Assembly: GCF_027580225.2 (NCBI RefSeq)
Contig: NC_073352.2
Location: 4,776,501 to 4,840,500 of the forward strand
Direction of reading: 5' to 3'
DNA from: Misgurnus anguillicaudatus
Taxonomy: Eukaryota; Chordata; Actinopteri; Cypriniformes; Cobitidae
Length of the DNA: 64,000 bases
Of this stretch, positions 41,029 through 52,439 are shown piece by piece (the stretch's first letter is position 1; each line of letters starts with the position of its first letter). A program made the position numbers and the translations under genes. The notes below the pieces were generated by a model. The model ran no database searches. It saw only the letters and a list, made by a program, of their open reading frames with translations, and was not told the origin of the DNA.

Positions 41029-42321
41029 TCACCCAGGGTTTAGCAGGCGGTGGGTTAACCTGCCGTGGAGAGGGTTTGTGGCGGGGTCTCTCCTTGCTGT
41101 GATGCGGTCGGGGAGGCCCGACAGGTTGAGCCAAAGCGCACGCTCCCTCGCCACAGAAAGCGCCATCGAACAGCCGCAAGCCTGGACTGCCTGCCGAGCG
41201 TTACGGAGAACCAGGTCGTTTACCATCAGGATCTCTTTCCACAAAGTCGGCGATGGTGCCCCTTTGTCCAGCTGAGCTCCCAAGTCGTCCAAATTCTCCG
41301 CCTGGTAGGCGGAAAGGAGCGAGGAAACATTAAGAGCCCTTACTGCCAAAGCCGAGGACTTATATGAGGCCTGTAGAACCGAGGCAGAAAACCGGTCCAT
41401 CTTGTTAGGTAAGACCGGCTTCGGGGGGGCGAGCAGCCCACCCTGGACGGGGTTGAGGTGTCTAGCGATCGACGGCTCGACCGCGGGCGGGTCGCCCAAG
41501 CTGAGAGCCGCCATTTCCTTTACCTCGAGGCCGGCGAGACCATGTTTAAGGTCGAGCGGGTCCTTCCAATAATGCCTCATGTGTTTAGCGCACGCAGGAA
41601 GAACTGGAAAGAGTTGTTTCCTCGGGCCGGGAGGGGGTCCCAGTACTTTCCCGTCATAAATGTCCCTCTCCTGATTGTTGGCGCTCTGTGGAGCCGGCCA
41701 CTCGATTTTGAGCTGCGCGGTCGCGCGCTCCCATACGTCGAGGAGAATGGACTGAGGTAAAGCCGCGGGGGGGTTGACCTGGGAAGCACATGAGGGCGGG
41801 ATGGCCTCCTCGTCCTCTGAGGTCCAAAGAAGGTCCGCGTCGTCAGCGTCACCGGAATCAACCGGTTCGCCGGCTAACGTCGCAATTTCCTCGAAGATGT
41901 TATCCTCTGGAAATGCGGGATTGGGCATGTCGGCCCAGCTGAGGGAAGTCGCGCCCCTGGATGTCTCCGGTTGCGCATCCCCTCCACCAAGCCCCTCATC
42001 CGAATCCGAAAGCCCATCGTCGCCACACTCGGTCGCAGCAACTTTAAGGCGACGCCGCAAAAGCTTTTTCGGCAGCGCAAGGCAATGTCTGCAGTTATCC
42101 GGGTTTTGCAAAGCTTCCTCTGCGTGTTTGAGACCCAAACATACCACGCAAAACTCGTGCGAATCCTTAGCAGCGATCAAAGCTCCACATGCGGCCGGGC
42201 AGGCCCGTGATGAAGACTTCCCGGGAGTAGCGGCAGTTTTAGAAAGCGACATACCAGCGAAAAGTTCGGAGAAATCTGTGGCGGGCAGCCGTGGATAAGG
42301 GAAAGGTATTGTACCTGGCAT
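41029..42321 (-). CDS. gag: DIRS-2 gag-like protein
   Basis: A 430-codon open frame, the paralogue of 2383-3732. The N-terminal zinc-binding pattern is CPAAC ... HEFCVVCLGLKH, then NCRHCLALPKKLLRRRLK. The middle is acidic with SDSDEGLGGGDAQ, and the C-terminal half (LVLRNARQAVQAC ... RERALWLNLSGLP) is conserved in position with the intact gag. The frame is intact although pol and the recombinase are damaged; it might still be translated. It begins just inside the right terminal repeat. Confidence 0.82.
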   Translation of the reverse strand: MPGTIPFPYPRLPATDFSELFAGMSLSKTAATPGKSSSRACPAACGALIAAKDSHEFCVVCLGLKHAEEALQNPDNCRHCLALPKKLLRRRLKVAATECGDDGLSDSDEGLGGGDAQPETSRGATSLSWADMPNPAFPEDNIFEEIATLAGEPVDSGDADDADLLWTSEDEEAIPPSCASQVNPPAALPQSILLDVWERATAQLKIEWPAPQSANNQERDIYDGKVLGPPPGPRKQLFPVLPACAKHMRHYWKDPLDLKHGLAGLEVKEMAALSLGDPPAVEPSIARHLNPVQGGLLAPPKPVLPNKMDRFSASVLQASYKSSALAVRALNVSSLLSAYQAENLDDLGAQLDKGAPSPTLWKEILMVNDLVLRNARQAVQACGCSMALSVARERALWLNLSGLPDRITARRDPATNPLHGRLTHRLLNPG

Positions 42322-42445
42322 TGGCTGCGTGCTTCTGTCTGTCTAGCCAGACTTGGTGCAATTGGATGCTTCTGTAGAGGTCAGGTACGGATGCCCTTCC
42401 CATAGGTGGATCTCGAACACGAGATGATGAAAGAGAACACGTGAG
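42305..42445. repeat. DIRS-2 right terminal repeat (5-prime end of the element)
   Basis: TACCTGGCATTGGCTGCG through GAAGCATCCAATTGCACC-type sequence (inverse) matches 33407-33480. The outermost CTCGAACACGAGATGATG matches the internal region at about 33640-33658, inverted. Confidence 0.8.
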
Positions 42446-43073
42446 ATTTTGACCCTTGTTTGTAAAGCAATTCTCTCCGAAATGGAGCCAGGAAACAAAC
42501 ATAAACCCATTCCCAATAACGTCGCTGGGTGATTCTCACGAAATCTAGACTTTGTCCGGCATCAGATTTTTTTTAAAAGCCCTTGAAGCCATTTTTTTTT
42601 GCACATATAAGATTAAGGTCTGAACTTACTATAACCATTATTTTTAGAGGCTTCAAAAAATATTTCCTATAGAATTATTTACATTTTTTAGATCATCATC
42701 ATCAAAAATTATCATTACCGCAACATGATATTACATTAAATATATGCATTTACAAACTCATGTTTCGGTAATGAGAACTAAAAGGTTGTCTAGGTACTAT
42801 GACAAACAAAATTTAAACTTTTATCTGGAGAGAAAAAATAAGAACTGCTTACCTGGTCTTGGACACATTTACATTCCTTATTATTGTCATTACATTTACT
42901 AATGATCACCAAATACCACATGTTTCTTTACTGTAAATGTTTTTTAGTATAACATGCACTGTATAATACGTATCAAAAGCATTGGGTTAATATCATTATC
43001 CCATTTTTGACGGAAGTGGCATTTAGAGGCTTTTGCATCTGAGCTTAATTATATAATAGAAAGAAAAACTGAC
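42446..43073 (-). other. Gene B intron 2, left of Ig exon 2
   Basis: AT-rich, no frame. The block CTTTTGCATCTGAGCTTAAT at 43030-43049 is the inverse of TTGAAGAGCTCAGATGCAAAAG near 21913-21935, at the other side of the 21-kb intron content. Confidence 0.5.
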
Positions 43074-43373
43074 CTTGAAGAAAATGCAGATAAACATTGG
43101 CATCAGGAAATTGATTTATCCCCATTTGCGGGCGACAGATGTAACGCCCAACATCTTCTTTTGTGACATTATAGATGTTCAGAGAGCAGTTAGGTCCCAG
43201 ACTCAGTCTTCCATGATCAATGAGATTTTCAACAAACAGTCTAACGGCATTTGAATGTCTTTTATAATATATCCATGAAGTTGATGTGCAGTCAGAAAGA
43301 GTTAGATTACAAGACAAAGTGACATTTTCACCATCACTCACAATCATATGGACATCTTTCACTTCACTGGTAT
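43074..43373 (-). CDS. IgSF receptor gene B, exon 2 (membrane-distal Ig V-like domain)
   Basis: A 300-nt exon (100 codons, phase 1-1) with acceptor TATTTGTCAG before 43373 and donor GTCAG at 43073. It encodes VTLSCNLTLSDC, SWIYYKRHS, RLSLGPNCSLNIYNVT and DVGRYICRP, the same Cys/Trp/Cys framework as gene A exon 2. NLT, NCS and NVT sequons are present. Gene B exon 3 follows only after 21 kb. The assignment of this exon to gene B rests on order, strand and matching phase; transcript data would confirm it. Confidence 0.88.
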
Positions 43374-43611
43374 CTGACAAATAGATATCAACATTTTATA
43401 TCAACATAATATATACTCTCATGATCAATAGGCTATAAAAATGTTTTTGTCTTATTAGGAATAAAACATTAACTTACATAATACATACTACTATCACACT
43501 AAGATGAATATGAATACAAATATACTAAACATCTTGTATTTCTGAAAAGCACTAAACTATATTCTAAAAAACACCTTCTGATTTTATTACAAATGTTTTA
43601 GATATCTTTAC

Positions 43612-43672
43612 CTGTGAGAAATAATGCCAGAATCATCAGTTCCAGCAGATATATGTGATACTTATTAGCCAT
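43612..43672 (-). CDS. IgSF receptor gene B, exon 1 (signal peptide)
   Basis: A 61-nt exon with ATG at 43672 and donor GTAAAG at 43611. It encodes MANKYHIYLL, ELMILALFLTG and ends in phase 1, continuing in frame into exon 2. The layout matches gene A exon 1. Upstream sequence 43673-43800 should hold the promoter; no clear TATA box is visible. Confidence 0.85.
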
Positions 43673-44350
43673 TTCTGTTTCAATGGTCTTTGCCTGCTGT
43701 CACAATCCTTTCATAACATTTCATCAGACCTTCCTGTGGTTAAGATCTTGTGATGGGACAGAAAGCCATTACCCACATTTCTAAACATAAAACGACGTGG
43801 ATTGAACAAAAACTTAATCATGTTGAAATATTGATTCTTGTATTGTATGTATAATATAACAGAGGTCACCTTCAGTTGCAGTTTAAAATATGGTGAAAAA
43901 ACAGTTAAACATTTGTTCTTTCAGAAGATAAAAATTATTAAAAAACCTGGCACATGACAACCAAACACACAGTAACTATTTTTTATAACTAATTAAAAAC
44001 TTACAGATAAAATATATCTGCAACCTTGTGAGGTCAAGCACTAAAGACATTGCAGTCAAGGCAAGCATAATATCAATCTCTAAAACACTTCTGTGTATTC
44101 CTTTTATAGCATTTATGTCATTTTTGAGGAACAACATAATTAGACTTTGACAGCAATTTTTAAACACATTATTGTACAGTACACAAACCCCCCTCTCAAT
44201 TCTACAATTGAAATGCACTACAAGGATTTTTTTATTTCTCTTCTTTTTTTAAACAGAAAAGAACAGTGTGGTGAAGTTTTGAAAAAAAAAGCAGGCTATT
44301 ACTACTGTGAGGAAGCAGACAGGTTAGGTTCCATTTGCAACTCTTTATTG
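43673..44350. other. Upstream region of gene B
   Basis: AT-rich. A block TATAATATAACAGAGGTCACCTT (43853-43871 area) has a partner at about 51316-51345 (TATAATAGATAATAGAGGTCATCTT), so the promoter-side flank may also be duplicated upstream of gene C's 3-prime side. No gene is seen. Confidence 0.4.
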
Positions 44351-44358
44351 ATGTAGAC

Positions 44359-44507
44359 CAGTGTTTCTCAATTATTTTCTGTCATTAAGTGACAGTGCAA
44401 AAAAAATCACTTCCTGAAAAAGTATTTTCCCCGGAGTCTCGCACGCCCCCCCTGGTGTCGCTTCGAGCCCCCCCTGGGGGTCCCGCCCCACTATTTGTGA
44501 AGCACTG
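44359..44507. mobile_element. 149-bp hAT MITE
   Basis: The ends CAGTGTTTCTCAA and TGTGAAGCACTG are imperfect inverted repeats, with the perfect 8-bp duplication ATGTAGAC (44351-44358 and 44508-44515). The interior is GC-rich (CCCCCCCTGG runs). Confidence 0.92.
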
Positions 44508-44581
44508 ATGTAGACAAACAGCAAACAGTGGTAAACAGAGGGCAAATCCAGATAATCATAAACAGGTATTCAGACCAGGTT

Positions 44582-44714
44582 CAGGGCAGGCAGATATCAA
44601 TCTTATACGTTACACAGTCCAGGATCGGGGCAGGCAGAAAGCAGTCGTAATCGTTAAACAGTCCAAGATCAGGGCAGGCGGCAATAATCAGTAAACTAAG
44701 AGACAGTCCAAAAT
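44582..44714. repeat. 44-bp minisatellite, three units
   Basis: Three head-to-tail units, each starting C-GGGCAGGC and ending ACAGTCCA-GAT. It lies within about 350 bases of likely LTR-derived repeat DNA. Confidence 0.75.
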
Positions 44715-44866
44715 AACAACAGGAAATCAAACACGGGTACACACAGGGAAACCGCTCAGAAATGCTGCTAGGACAAACAAGACTTCGCAAAGTTAGAGTG
44801 GTAGAGTCCCAGGTTAAATAGACCCGCTGATACGCTGCAGCTGGTGTGTAATCAGCGGGTCACAGT

Positions 44867-44885
44867 GCATTATGGGGAATGTAGT
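44867..44885. promoter_or_regulatory. ZNF143/Staf-like motif
   Basis: GCATTATGGGGAATGTAGT is the inverse of ACTACATTCCCCATAATGC, close to the vertebrate ZNF143 long motif (ACTACA-TTCCCA-AATGC). It lies in repeat DNA, so function is uncertain. Confidence 0.35.
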
Positions 44886-44913
44886 CAGTAAGCGGGTGAA
44901 TGGGAAGTACCAT

Positions 44914-45972
44914 GGGCCTCATTTATCAAGCGTGCGTTCGCACAGAAGTGTGCGTAAAGTGTGCGTAGGAACAGTTTTACGCAAAGTGTGGAATTTATCA
45001 AATTGCACTTATACTTAGAAATGTGTGTAAATATACGCACACCTCGGAGTATGCGTACGCAGAGCATCTAGTGGTAGAATAGCGATACTACACAGGACTC
45101 TGTTCCAGTGAGTATAAAGTGTCTATTTTATCCACAAGCAGGTGTTAAAAATGATTAATGTCAGTATGGTAACAGCAAATAAGTATAATGATTTATTTGT
45201 GATATGTATCTGTATCTGTGAAAGCACATGTGATTTGTATTAATGAAGTCTCCGTCAAATGCTTGACACAGTGCAATGGCTTATCTTGCGTTATTGGAAG
45301 ACTTGGCAAATAATCCATTTCGCCGGTAGCGCGTTTTCAAAGATCGCGCCAATGATGCTGGTTATATATGCTGCTGTCCAAGGTGGAAAGTTGTCTGTCC
45401 TCCTCCAGTTGCACTCGTTTCACGTCGGTGTGCTGTGACGCGTTTTTTTTTTGGGGGGGCTGATAATTTAATGTCAAACGACTTTTTTTATTTCTAAAAG
45501 TGTTCTCATACCCAACGGAATTAAACTCACTGGTAACATGTTCCCATGCAGATTTGTTTTCTTTTGTTAGTCATTCCTCCCGCACTAAGTAAACCAAACA
45601 GGATGTGTTATTAGGATTTAACCTAATCCACCAGTAACTCAATTTCTGCGTCTCTAAAGTTTCTCTTTTACGCTCTCTTTGCCATTATTGCGATGAGGGA
45701 AAAAGCACAACCACGTGACTTATAACGGGAGGTGTTGTCACCATATATGGTTCACTGGAGGCGTTTCGAAATGCAAATGAACATGAACGTGCACGAGCAT
45801 GGTGCTTAAGAACAAGTGGGATTTATCATCAAGGATTACTTACTGATGTGCGTACGAACCACTTGCGCACGTTTGATAAATCCCGATTTTTTTGTACTTA
45901 GGCACATTCTAAATTTCATTCGTAGGTACAAATATAGAACATTTTCTACGCAATGTTGATAAATGAGGCCCC
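44914..45972. mobile_element. Inverted-repeat element (GGGCCTCATTTAT family)
   Basis: The ends GGGCCTCATTTATCAAGCG and TTGATAAATGAGGCCCC are inverted. A subterminal GTGCGTACG-type motif recurs. No transposase. It is related to 62871-63611, which has GGGCCTCATTTATAAACG and TTTATAAATGAGGC ends. Confidence 0.75.
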
Positions 45973-46277
45973 AGGAGCGTTGGCGCTGACATCCGTCACA
46001 ACTACATCTACATTTGTTATTGTGTTGTTTAATGCCTGAAATAAAGTATTCATTAAAGGATTAGGGCCAAGCAAGAATAAAATAAAGAAAACTTTTTAAG
46101 GGTAAAATCATTATAATGTGAGAATTAACTAAAGTTTTTCAGGAAAAAGTAAAAAATAAAGTCGTTTTGAGAATATTTTTTTAATTAAGGGGTTAAACCT
46201 TTTTGATGACACATGTATAGGAGAGCAGATGACCATAGAATATAAAAACAATGAGCAGTTTTTCATCATTGGAGCAC

Positions 46278-46554
46278 ATGCTGTAAAAAAGCTGAATTCT
46301 AAAAAATACCTTGTTGCCTTACATGTTTTTGTTGAATCAACTCGGATTTACAAGTCATTTCAACTTACTATAATTTATCTTGACTAGAGATGAATTCTTA
46401 TAACTACAGGTGAGTTGTTATAACTTATCAAATTAAGTTGACTTTTCTCAACTATATTTTATAAGTTGTGACAACTAATCTCTGTTGACATGAATTGTAA
46501 ATCTGAGTTGATTTAACACAAAATGTTAAGGCAGCAAAGTATTTTTTACAGTGT
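46278..46554. mobile_element. Palindromic MITE (CACTGTAAAAAA ends)
   Basis: The left arm CTGTAAAAAAGCTGA...GTTGAATCAACTCGGATTTAC is the inverse of GTAAATCTGAGTTGATTTAAC...TTTTTTACAGTG. A partial copy is at 1-150. No protein frame. Confidence 0.75.
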
Positions 46555-46789
46555 GCAAAACAAGTTTCATCGTATTGGTTATGCAAGTCAATTAAACCTA
46601 CTATTTTAAGGTTAAGAAAATGTCCTAACCTGATGACAGTGACCAAAATGATCCTGATTATCAGTATTATCTTAGTTTTAGAGTCAAAATAGCAACTTAT
46701 ATGTAAGCCAATCATCTGCATGCCTGCTGTCATATCAGCAAATCATAGCAGTGAGTCATCTGATCACATCTGATCATCTTTGGTGCTTT

Positions 46790-47160
46790 TGTCAACATGT
46801 TTCTAAGTGGCATAGCAATAGTCAGGGATGAATCTCTGATACCCACCAGCCCCAGGAAGGTTTTCATCTCATTCTGGGTCTTGAGTTTTCAGATGGCCAT
46901 GTGTTATCATCCAAAATAACCCGTTTTCTTAATGCTGTGCACAGTCTGGAGTCTGGATTTTGGGGCACCTGCTAGTATACCTTGTACAGGTCCAGGGCAG
47001 TAATGTATAAGATCTGTCTGATTCTCTCCAGCAAGTCTTCAAATCAAAGCATGGGTTGAGCATTGAAGTGCGAGTGGGCATTCAGCTTCTGTGCAGATAT
47101 CTATGCAGACGCGTACTGCGTCGTTCCTCGGGACAATAACCACAATGAAACTCACAATAG
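46790..47160 (-). pseudogene. Decayed Gypsy-type reverse transcriptase
   Basis: Minus-strand reading gives VVIVPRNDAVRVCID, then in another frame FEDLLERIRQILYITALDLYKVY and QVPQNPDSRLCTA. After an apparent internal deletion it gives KTFLGLVG and QRFIPDY. These match in order the Gypsy RT blocks VPKKDGxxRFCxDYR, LxxLxxAxYFTxLDLxxGYxQVP and FLGLxxYYRRFIPxF. Frameshifts and stops are numerous, and the catalytic YxDD block is gone. It is an old fragment. Confidence 0.75.
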
Positions 47161-47244
47161 TGTATATTTTCATGGATACATATCACTTTATAAAGAGCTA
47201 ACATTTGTACCTTAAAGATACATGTCGATACCAAATATATAAAC

Positions 47245-50200
47245 CAGGGCTCTCAAGTTTTACCAAAAGTTTGGAGTGAGATTACATCGGTCAGGGGAGG
47301 GGGGTATTTGCAACAGCAACCCCTCGGCCCCACTCAATTCTCAACTTTTTTTAACAGTTTAATTTTACCTAATGTTTTGAAAACAAATTGTTAATAAGCC
47401 CCATTGACTTCCATAGTATTATTTTTCCTACTATGGAAGTAAATGGGGCTCATTAAAGGTTTGGTAACAAAAATTCCTCAAAATATCTTCCTTTGTGTTC
47501 TTCAGAACAAAGACATTTATACAGGTTTGTAACGACATGAGCGTGAAAAAATGATGACAAAATTCTATTTTTGGGTGAACTATCCCTTTAAAGTGCCCTA
47601 TTTTTACACACTACATAATATACCAAAATGTCATGAATATTATCTGAAATGCATTTAACATACTATCTCGTATTACAAAAATGTATACACTTAAAGTAAA
47701 CTTGTACTCATCTTTCATACAAAGATGGGTTCAAATTTATTTCAAGTGGTACTTAAATACATTTTTAAATTACATTTTAGCATATTTCATATTAATGTAT
47801 AAAGAACAAAAAAATGTAGGCTATATTAAGTACAACATTAGTACATGAAAATAGAGCACTTTAAGTAGATTATGGAATTGTACTTTTTTTTACTTGAGCT
47901 AACTGTACACATACAGTATTGCAGAACATTTAATGATGAAAGGGCAATAATAATGAAATGCATTTTTATTACATTAATTTCAGGAACCATCTAGTAATTT
48001 TCTTAGTTTCACATAACTAAAACTTCTGGTTGCAAAGCTGTTGGAGTTTTTGACTGAATCAATAATTTAGCACGAATTTGGCTTTATTCCCCAATATTAG
48101 CTTTCATTGTCTTTAATCAAAGGCAATGATTTCATCCAGGAATCGTAAAATGGTTAAAGATTGGTTATATCTACCGCATTCATCAAATCTTGCTCATCCA
48201 ACTTCCACTCCATTAAATCCGTAAGGAAAAATTGACGACGGGCCATTGAATTATAAGAAAAGAATGCACACCAAGGTGGTAATGCAGCACGACGTGAAGC
48301 GGTGTGCCTTTACAGCGCAGGTGTGCATTATTTTCAAATAATTCAAAGGACCGGAGTCAATTATTCCGCTTATACCACGGTTACCACAAACATTGCTCTG
48401 GTGCAGTGGCGGCTGGTGCTTAAAAAATTTGGTGGGGCGCAAACACACTCAAAATCAAACTTTTAATGTAGTAATGCAGTACTCTTAAAAGCCATTTATC
48501 AGGTGATGAGTATCATTAGGCTACTACTTAGCTAAAATGCTGAAAATGTTACAGTTGAAATCAAACGCACAAAATAAATGTACTATGAATCTGTAATGAA
48601 CTAATATCAAGGTAATCATTCACATACACACGCACGCACGCACACATACACATACACATACACACAGAGAGGTTGCGATAGACTTTTTCAATCTCCGTCA
48701 TTTTTTTGATAAACAGCGTTGTAAAGAGTCCTTCACAGTCAGTTATTATCCGTAATTTCTTGTTTTAATTATTTTCATTTTCGTTCACATGTCCATTTCT
48801 AATCATAAACTTACAAGACGAGCATACAAGTCAAATGTGTTTATTAATTTGTTTAGAGAACAGATAAACGGAGACCGTGCATCACTTTACCATCACATGA
48901 AGCAGATGAATTAATGTTTTTTTCTCACAGTGACAGCGGAGGCAATAAAACACGGAGCTTTATGCTGAACAGGCAAATATAAACAAATCAAATAACAAAA
49001 TACTACTGCGATTAAAATATCAATAAACATGTAGAAATCTGAATTGAACTAAACTCATCTGAAACCATCTTGTGTATAAACGCATGAAGGCAGATTAATG
49101 CAGACTCTTGTCATTAGATTTTGTATCTTTACCTTAGACAGGCATCTTGTTGCAGCGCTCCTGACCTGTAGTGTTTAACTTCAGCAGCCATGCGCAGACC
49201 AATCAGTGTATGACATCAAAATATCGCGAGAATGTTTAGAAACCAGGGCGTCATTTGAGCAACACACTGCCACCAACTGGACATACATAGAAATTACATT
49301 CGCAAATTGAGTTGTATGGGCAATCTGCCAAAATGGCGTTCAGATTTTTCTTTATTCTGCTTCAATTTTCTCCGTCAAGGACTTTTCATTTAACGCGACC
49401 GAACACACACAAAAAGAGACATTAAAGTTGCCTAATCACAGGCTCGTACGTTTCTTTTTGCTTTTATAGCAATAGCACAAGCATATTTTTCCCTCACAAC
49501 AGGGAGTACATACAGTCCATCAGCTCAATATGCACGGTTCGTGAAGTTTCCTTAAAAACAGTGGTTTTCTCTTGGGTGCTTTTTTAAACTCTACAACACT
49601 GTACAACAACAAAACTAACAACAAAGCCACGGAATATACCAGATTATATGAGCTCTCGCTCTCATTATGTCCACGCAACACAAGCTCAAACGTGCCACAA
49701 AAGTTTATGTCTTGCACGTCTATCATGCATTTAGACTTTAAAACAGCAAACAGGGAAAAAAAATAATACTCAAGACTTACATGGTATCCAGCTAGCCAAC
49801 TCCGTTTGCCATAAGAAGTGGTGGAGCACACAGACTGCCATCATTTGACTCCGTTGGTCGATCTGGTCCAAGCTTCTTAATCCTTTATTTATTCATCAAT
49901 TAAATACCTTGTATAGGGTGATTTTGTAAGGATAAAAGCATATTTTCCTTCATCTCAAGATATTTCACTTGCTTTCACTGATCTGTACTGTAGCTATCAG
50001 TTAACACAGCAATCTCCAACGTGGTTATGAGACTCTGAGAACGATCCAATCACAGGAGGTAAAAAACATTACAAGCAATATTGATTCGCTTACAACATAA
50101 GTGGGAGTGTTTGGGGCGCACAGTCCTGCGCCCCAGGGCGGATCCGAAACCAGCCACTTAGAGCTCATCCTCAGGTCACATGTTTTTACCCTTTTTCCTG

Positions 50201-50980
50201 ACCTACATAGACACTCATTAGGGGTGCGCCCCAGACACACAAACATGACACACACACAACGAACTCAGTTTTGATTTTAAATTGTTTTAAATAAATTATA
50301 ACATGACTAACAGTGAAATAGTATAACTAAATGATTTTATTTTGTATTAATTTGCACTATATATTTAACTTTTTGGTAACATGTTAAAGTAGCTTTCCTC
50401 TCTGGCCAGCTTTAAGGGGGCGGCGCCCCAGCGCCCCCTAGTGACCAGCCGCCACTGCTCTGGTGACTATTTTTAAGACATTTGACAAGTTAGGTGTGCG
50501 TTTTACAGAAAAATAATCAACACCCATAGAACATTTCTCAGCCAATCAGAATGCAGCATTCAACAGACCCATGGTATAAATGTTAGTAACGAACGTGCTT
50601 GCAGCGGGATAATATCATTTAACCAGAAAGAACTTCTTATTTCTTTCTGATTGCCTTGTAGGATGCATTAATAGGTGTGTTCGACTTCATGAGGCGCTGC
50701 AAGAAACGACAAGTGGACGACATCAGAGTAATCCAAGAACGATTTGAAATCAGCCTCCTCCGCAAGGTTTCTCTCGATACTCTGATGTCATCTGTTAGTC
50801 AGTTTTTGCGGCGAAGCAGAACTGGCCTTCGTATGCCTGCGCCTCGTCCATTAATTGTATATAGCAGGACAATTTATCTCTTACTTCTCAGCGTGAGAAA
50901 TACAAGGTGTGGCGTGTGAGCGTGTGAACTGACTTAAATGCGTGTGTCTCACGGTGAATGCGTGAGACTTGAGAGCCCTG
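47245..50980. mobile_element. hAT-type element, host of a nested hAT
   Basis: The perfect 8-bp duplication ATATAAAC (47237-47244 and 50981-50988) flanks the ends CAGGGCTCTCAAGTTT and ACTTGAGAGCCCTG. Without the inner element (48404-50457) it is about 1.7 kb. The frame at 50677-50919 has no transposase motif. Confidence 0.92.
48404..50457. mobile_element. hAT-type element nested in 47245-50980
   Basis: The 14-bp inverted repeats CAGTGGCGGCTGGT and their inverse are flanked by the perfect duplication CTCTGGTG (48396-48403 and 50458-50465). Its termini share CAGTGGCGG with the hAT at 1197-7963, so the two are probably related subfamilies. The interior includes a CA microsatellite (48625-48665). 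A degraded copy is at 13811-14640. Confidence 0.93.
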
Positions 50981-50988
50981 ATATAAAC

Positions 50989-52049
50989 ATCACCATTTTT
51001 TTTTACCGTGGTGACACTTGCAATCATCTCTCTCTCTCAACTTCCTTTCCTGTTTCACAACTCTTTCTTAAAATTTCATTTGTGGTTTGTGTTGTGGTGA
51101 AGCAGAAAGCAATGACCCACGAGTTGTCACATGAATGTGCATAGCTTTCGTGTAAACACATCAATATCTCAACCATGTTCAACAAGCCTAAACAAAACAA
51201 ACTTAATCCTAAAAAAAGGATGTATTATAATAGTATTGATCATTATTAACTGTTCTGTAGCATCACGCTGTATTAATTCAGACATATGTTATACTAACTG
51301 TAACTACTCACAATATAATAGATAATAGAGGTCATCTTCTGTTCCAGTTTACAGTAATGGAAAACTCATATTAACTACATTATTCCAGATGTTTTGTCAG
51401 GACATTTTTTTCTTTCATTAGCTATAAAGTTGCTCTAAACCCATTTTACCAATCAAACAATAGACACTATACTACTAAAATGTAGTATTAGAAATAAATA
51501 ATAACAAAATACATCCTGCCATTAAAATGTGTGATCATTTACTTACCCTCTAGTTGTTCTAAACCTGAATAAATGACTTTATTCTAATTAATAAATAGAT
51601 ATTTTAATAAATAATTGTAACCAAATAGTACCATTGACCTCTAAAAATAGTATTATTTTTTCTACTATGGATGTCAATGGTCCGCCAGAACTACTTGGTC
51701 ATTTTTCCAAACATCTATAAGTCATTTTTTTCAGTTTTTGACTTGAAGATAAGTAATAAGTTGGGTAATTTTGGGGTAAACTGTCCCTTCAACTCGCCTA
51801 TATAACAGGCAAATCCACCCATTTATTCTAAATTTTAAATGCAAAAAAAGGGATTTTTGTTTTTCTTCTTTTTCTAAAATTGTTGTTACTTTGTGAGAGT
51901 ACAGTAACATTTTGACAAAAAATTTAGTTTGGGGATCTGCATATAAATCTGTTTTTATTAATCTGTTTTTATTAAATCCATGAAATAAATATAAAAAAAA
52001 CAATTAATCACAACACTGTCCTAATATGTGTTGTGTTTAAACACATCCA
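50989..52049. other. Intergenic DNA between gene B and gene C
   Basis: AT-rich, with no convincing frame. About 51300-51350 resembles the flank at 43850-43880, consistent with segmental duplication. Nothing else is supported. Confidence 0.45.
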
Positions 52050-52439
52050 TTAAAGGTGCAGTGTGTAAATTTTAGCAGCATCTAGTGGTGAGGTTACGAA
52101 TTGCAACCAACTGCTTAGTCCACAGCTCACCCCTCACTTTTGAAATGCATAGAGAAGCTACGGTAGCCGTCACCCAAAAAAACATGTAATCGTCTGAGAC
52201 AACTTAGTAAAAAAAGTTTGTCCGTTAAGGGCTTCTGTAGAAACATGGCGGCACAAAATGGCGACTTCCACGTTAAGGGACCCTCTGTGTATGTAGATAA
52301 AAACGTCTCATTCTAAGGTAATAAAAACATAACGGTTCATTATAAAAAGGTCTTTATACACCCCTGATCATATAGTTTTGTATAGTATTTTGCATTTCTG
52401 TTAAGAAATCCTTCTAAAAATTACACACTGCACCATTAA
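52050..52439. mobile_element. MITE with TTAA flanks
   Basis: The ends AAAGGTGCAGTGTGTAAATTTT and the inverted AAAAATTACACACTGCACC are bounded by TTAA (52050-52053 and 52436-52439), in the style of piggyBac or Kolobok targets. 390 bases, no frame. Confidence 0.85.

Larger units (their letters stand above)
33342..42445 (-). mobile_element. Second DIRS element, decayed and split by two hATs
   Basis: Minus-strand order is gag (42321-41029), RT/RNase H (40428-39358 and 37622-37145), methyltransferase-like tail (35219-35021) and recombinase (to 33999). The left part 33405-33480 is the inverse of 42310-42400. Bases 33342-33400 are the inverse of 33577-33636, the internal complementary region. The right end repeats CTCGAACACGAGATGATG, whose inverse is at about 33640-33658. 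Without the two hATs it is about 5.4 kb, similar to the intact copy at 1561-7246. RT and recombinase each lack one key residue. Confidence 0.87.

Noticed and set aside
40415..42298. Plus-strand frames of 65-174 codons opposite DIRS-2 gag
   Set aside because: Shadows of the long minus-strand gag frame.
50677..50919. Frame MFDFMRRCKKRQVDD as a hAT transposase end
   Set aside because: No RW/D, C2H2 or dimerisation motif; it lies in repeat DNA and is too short.
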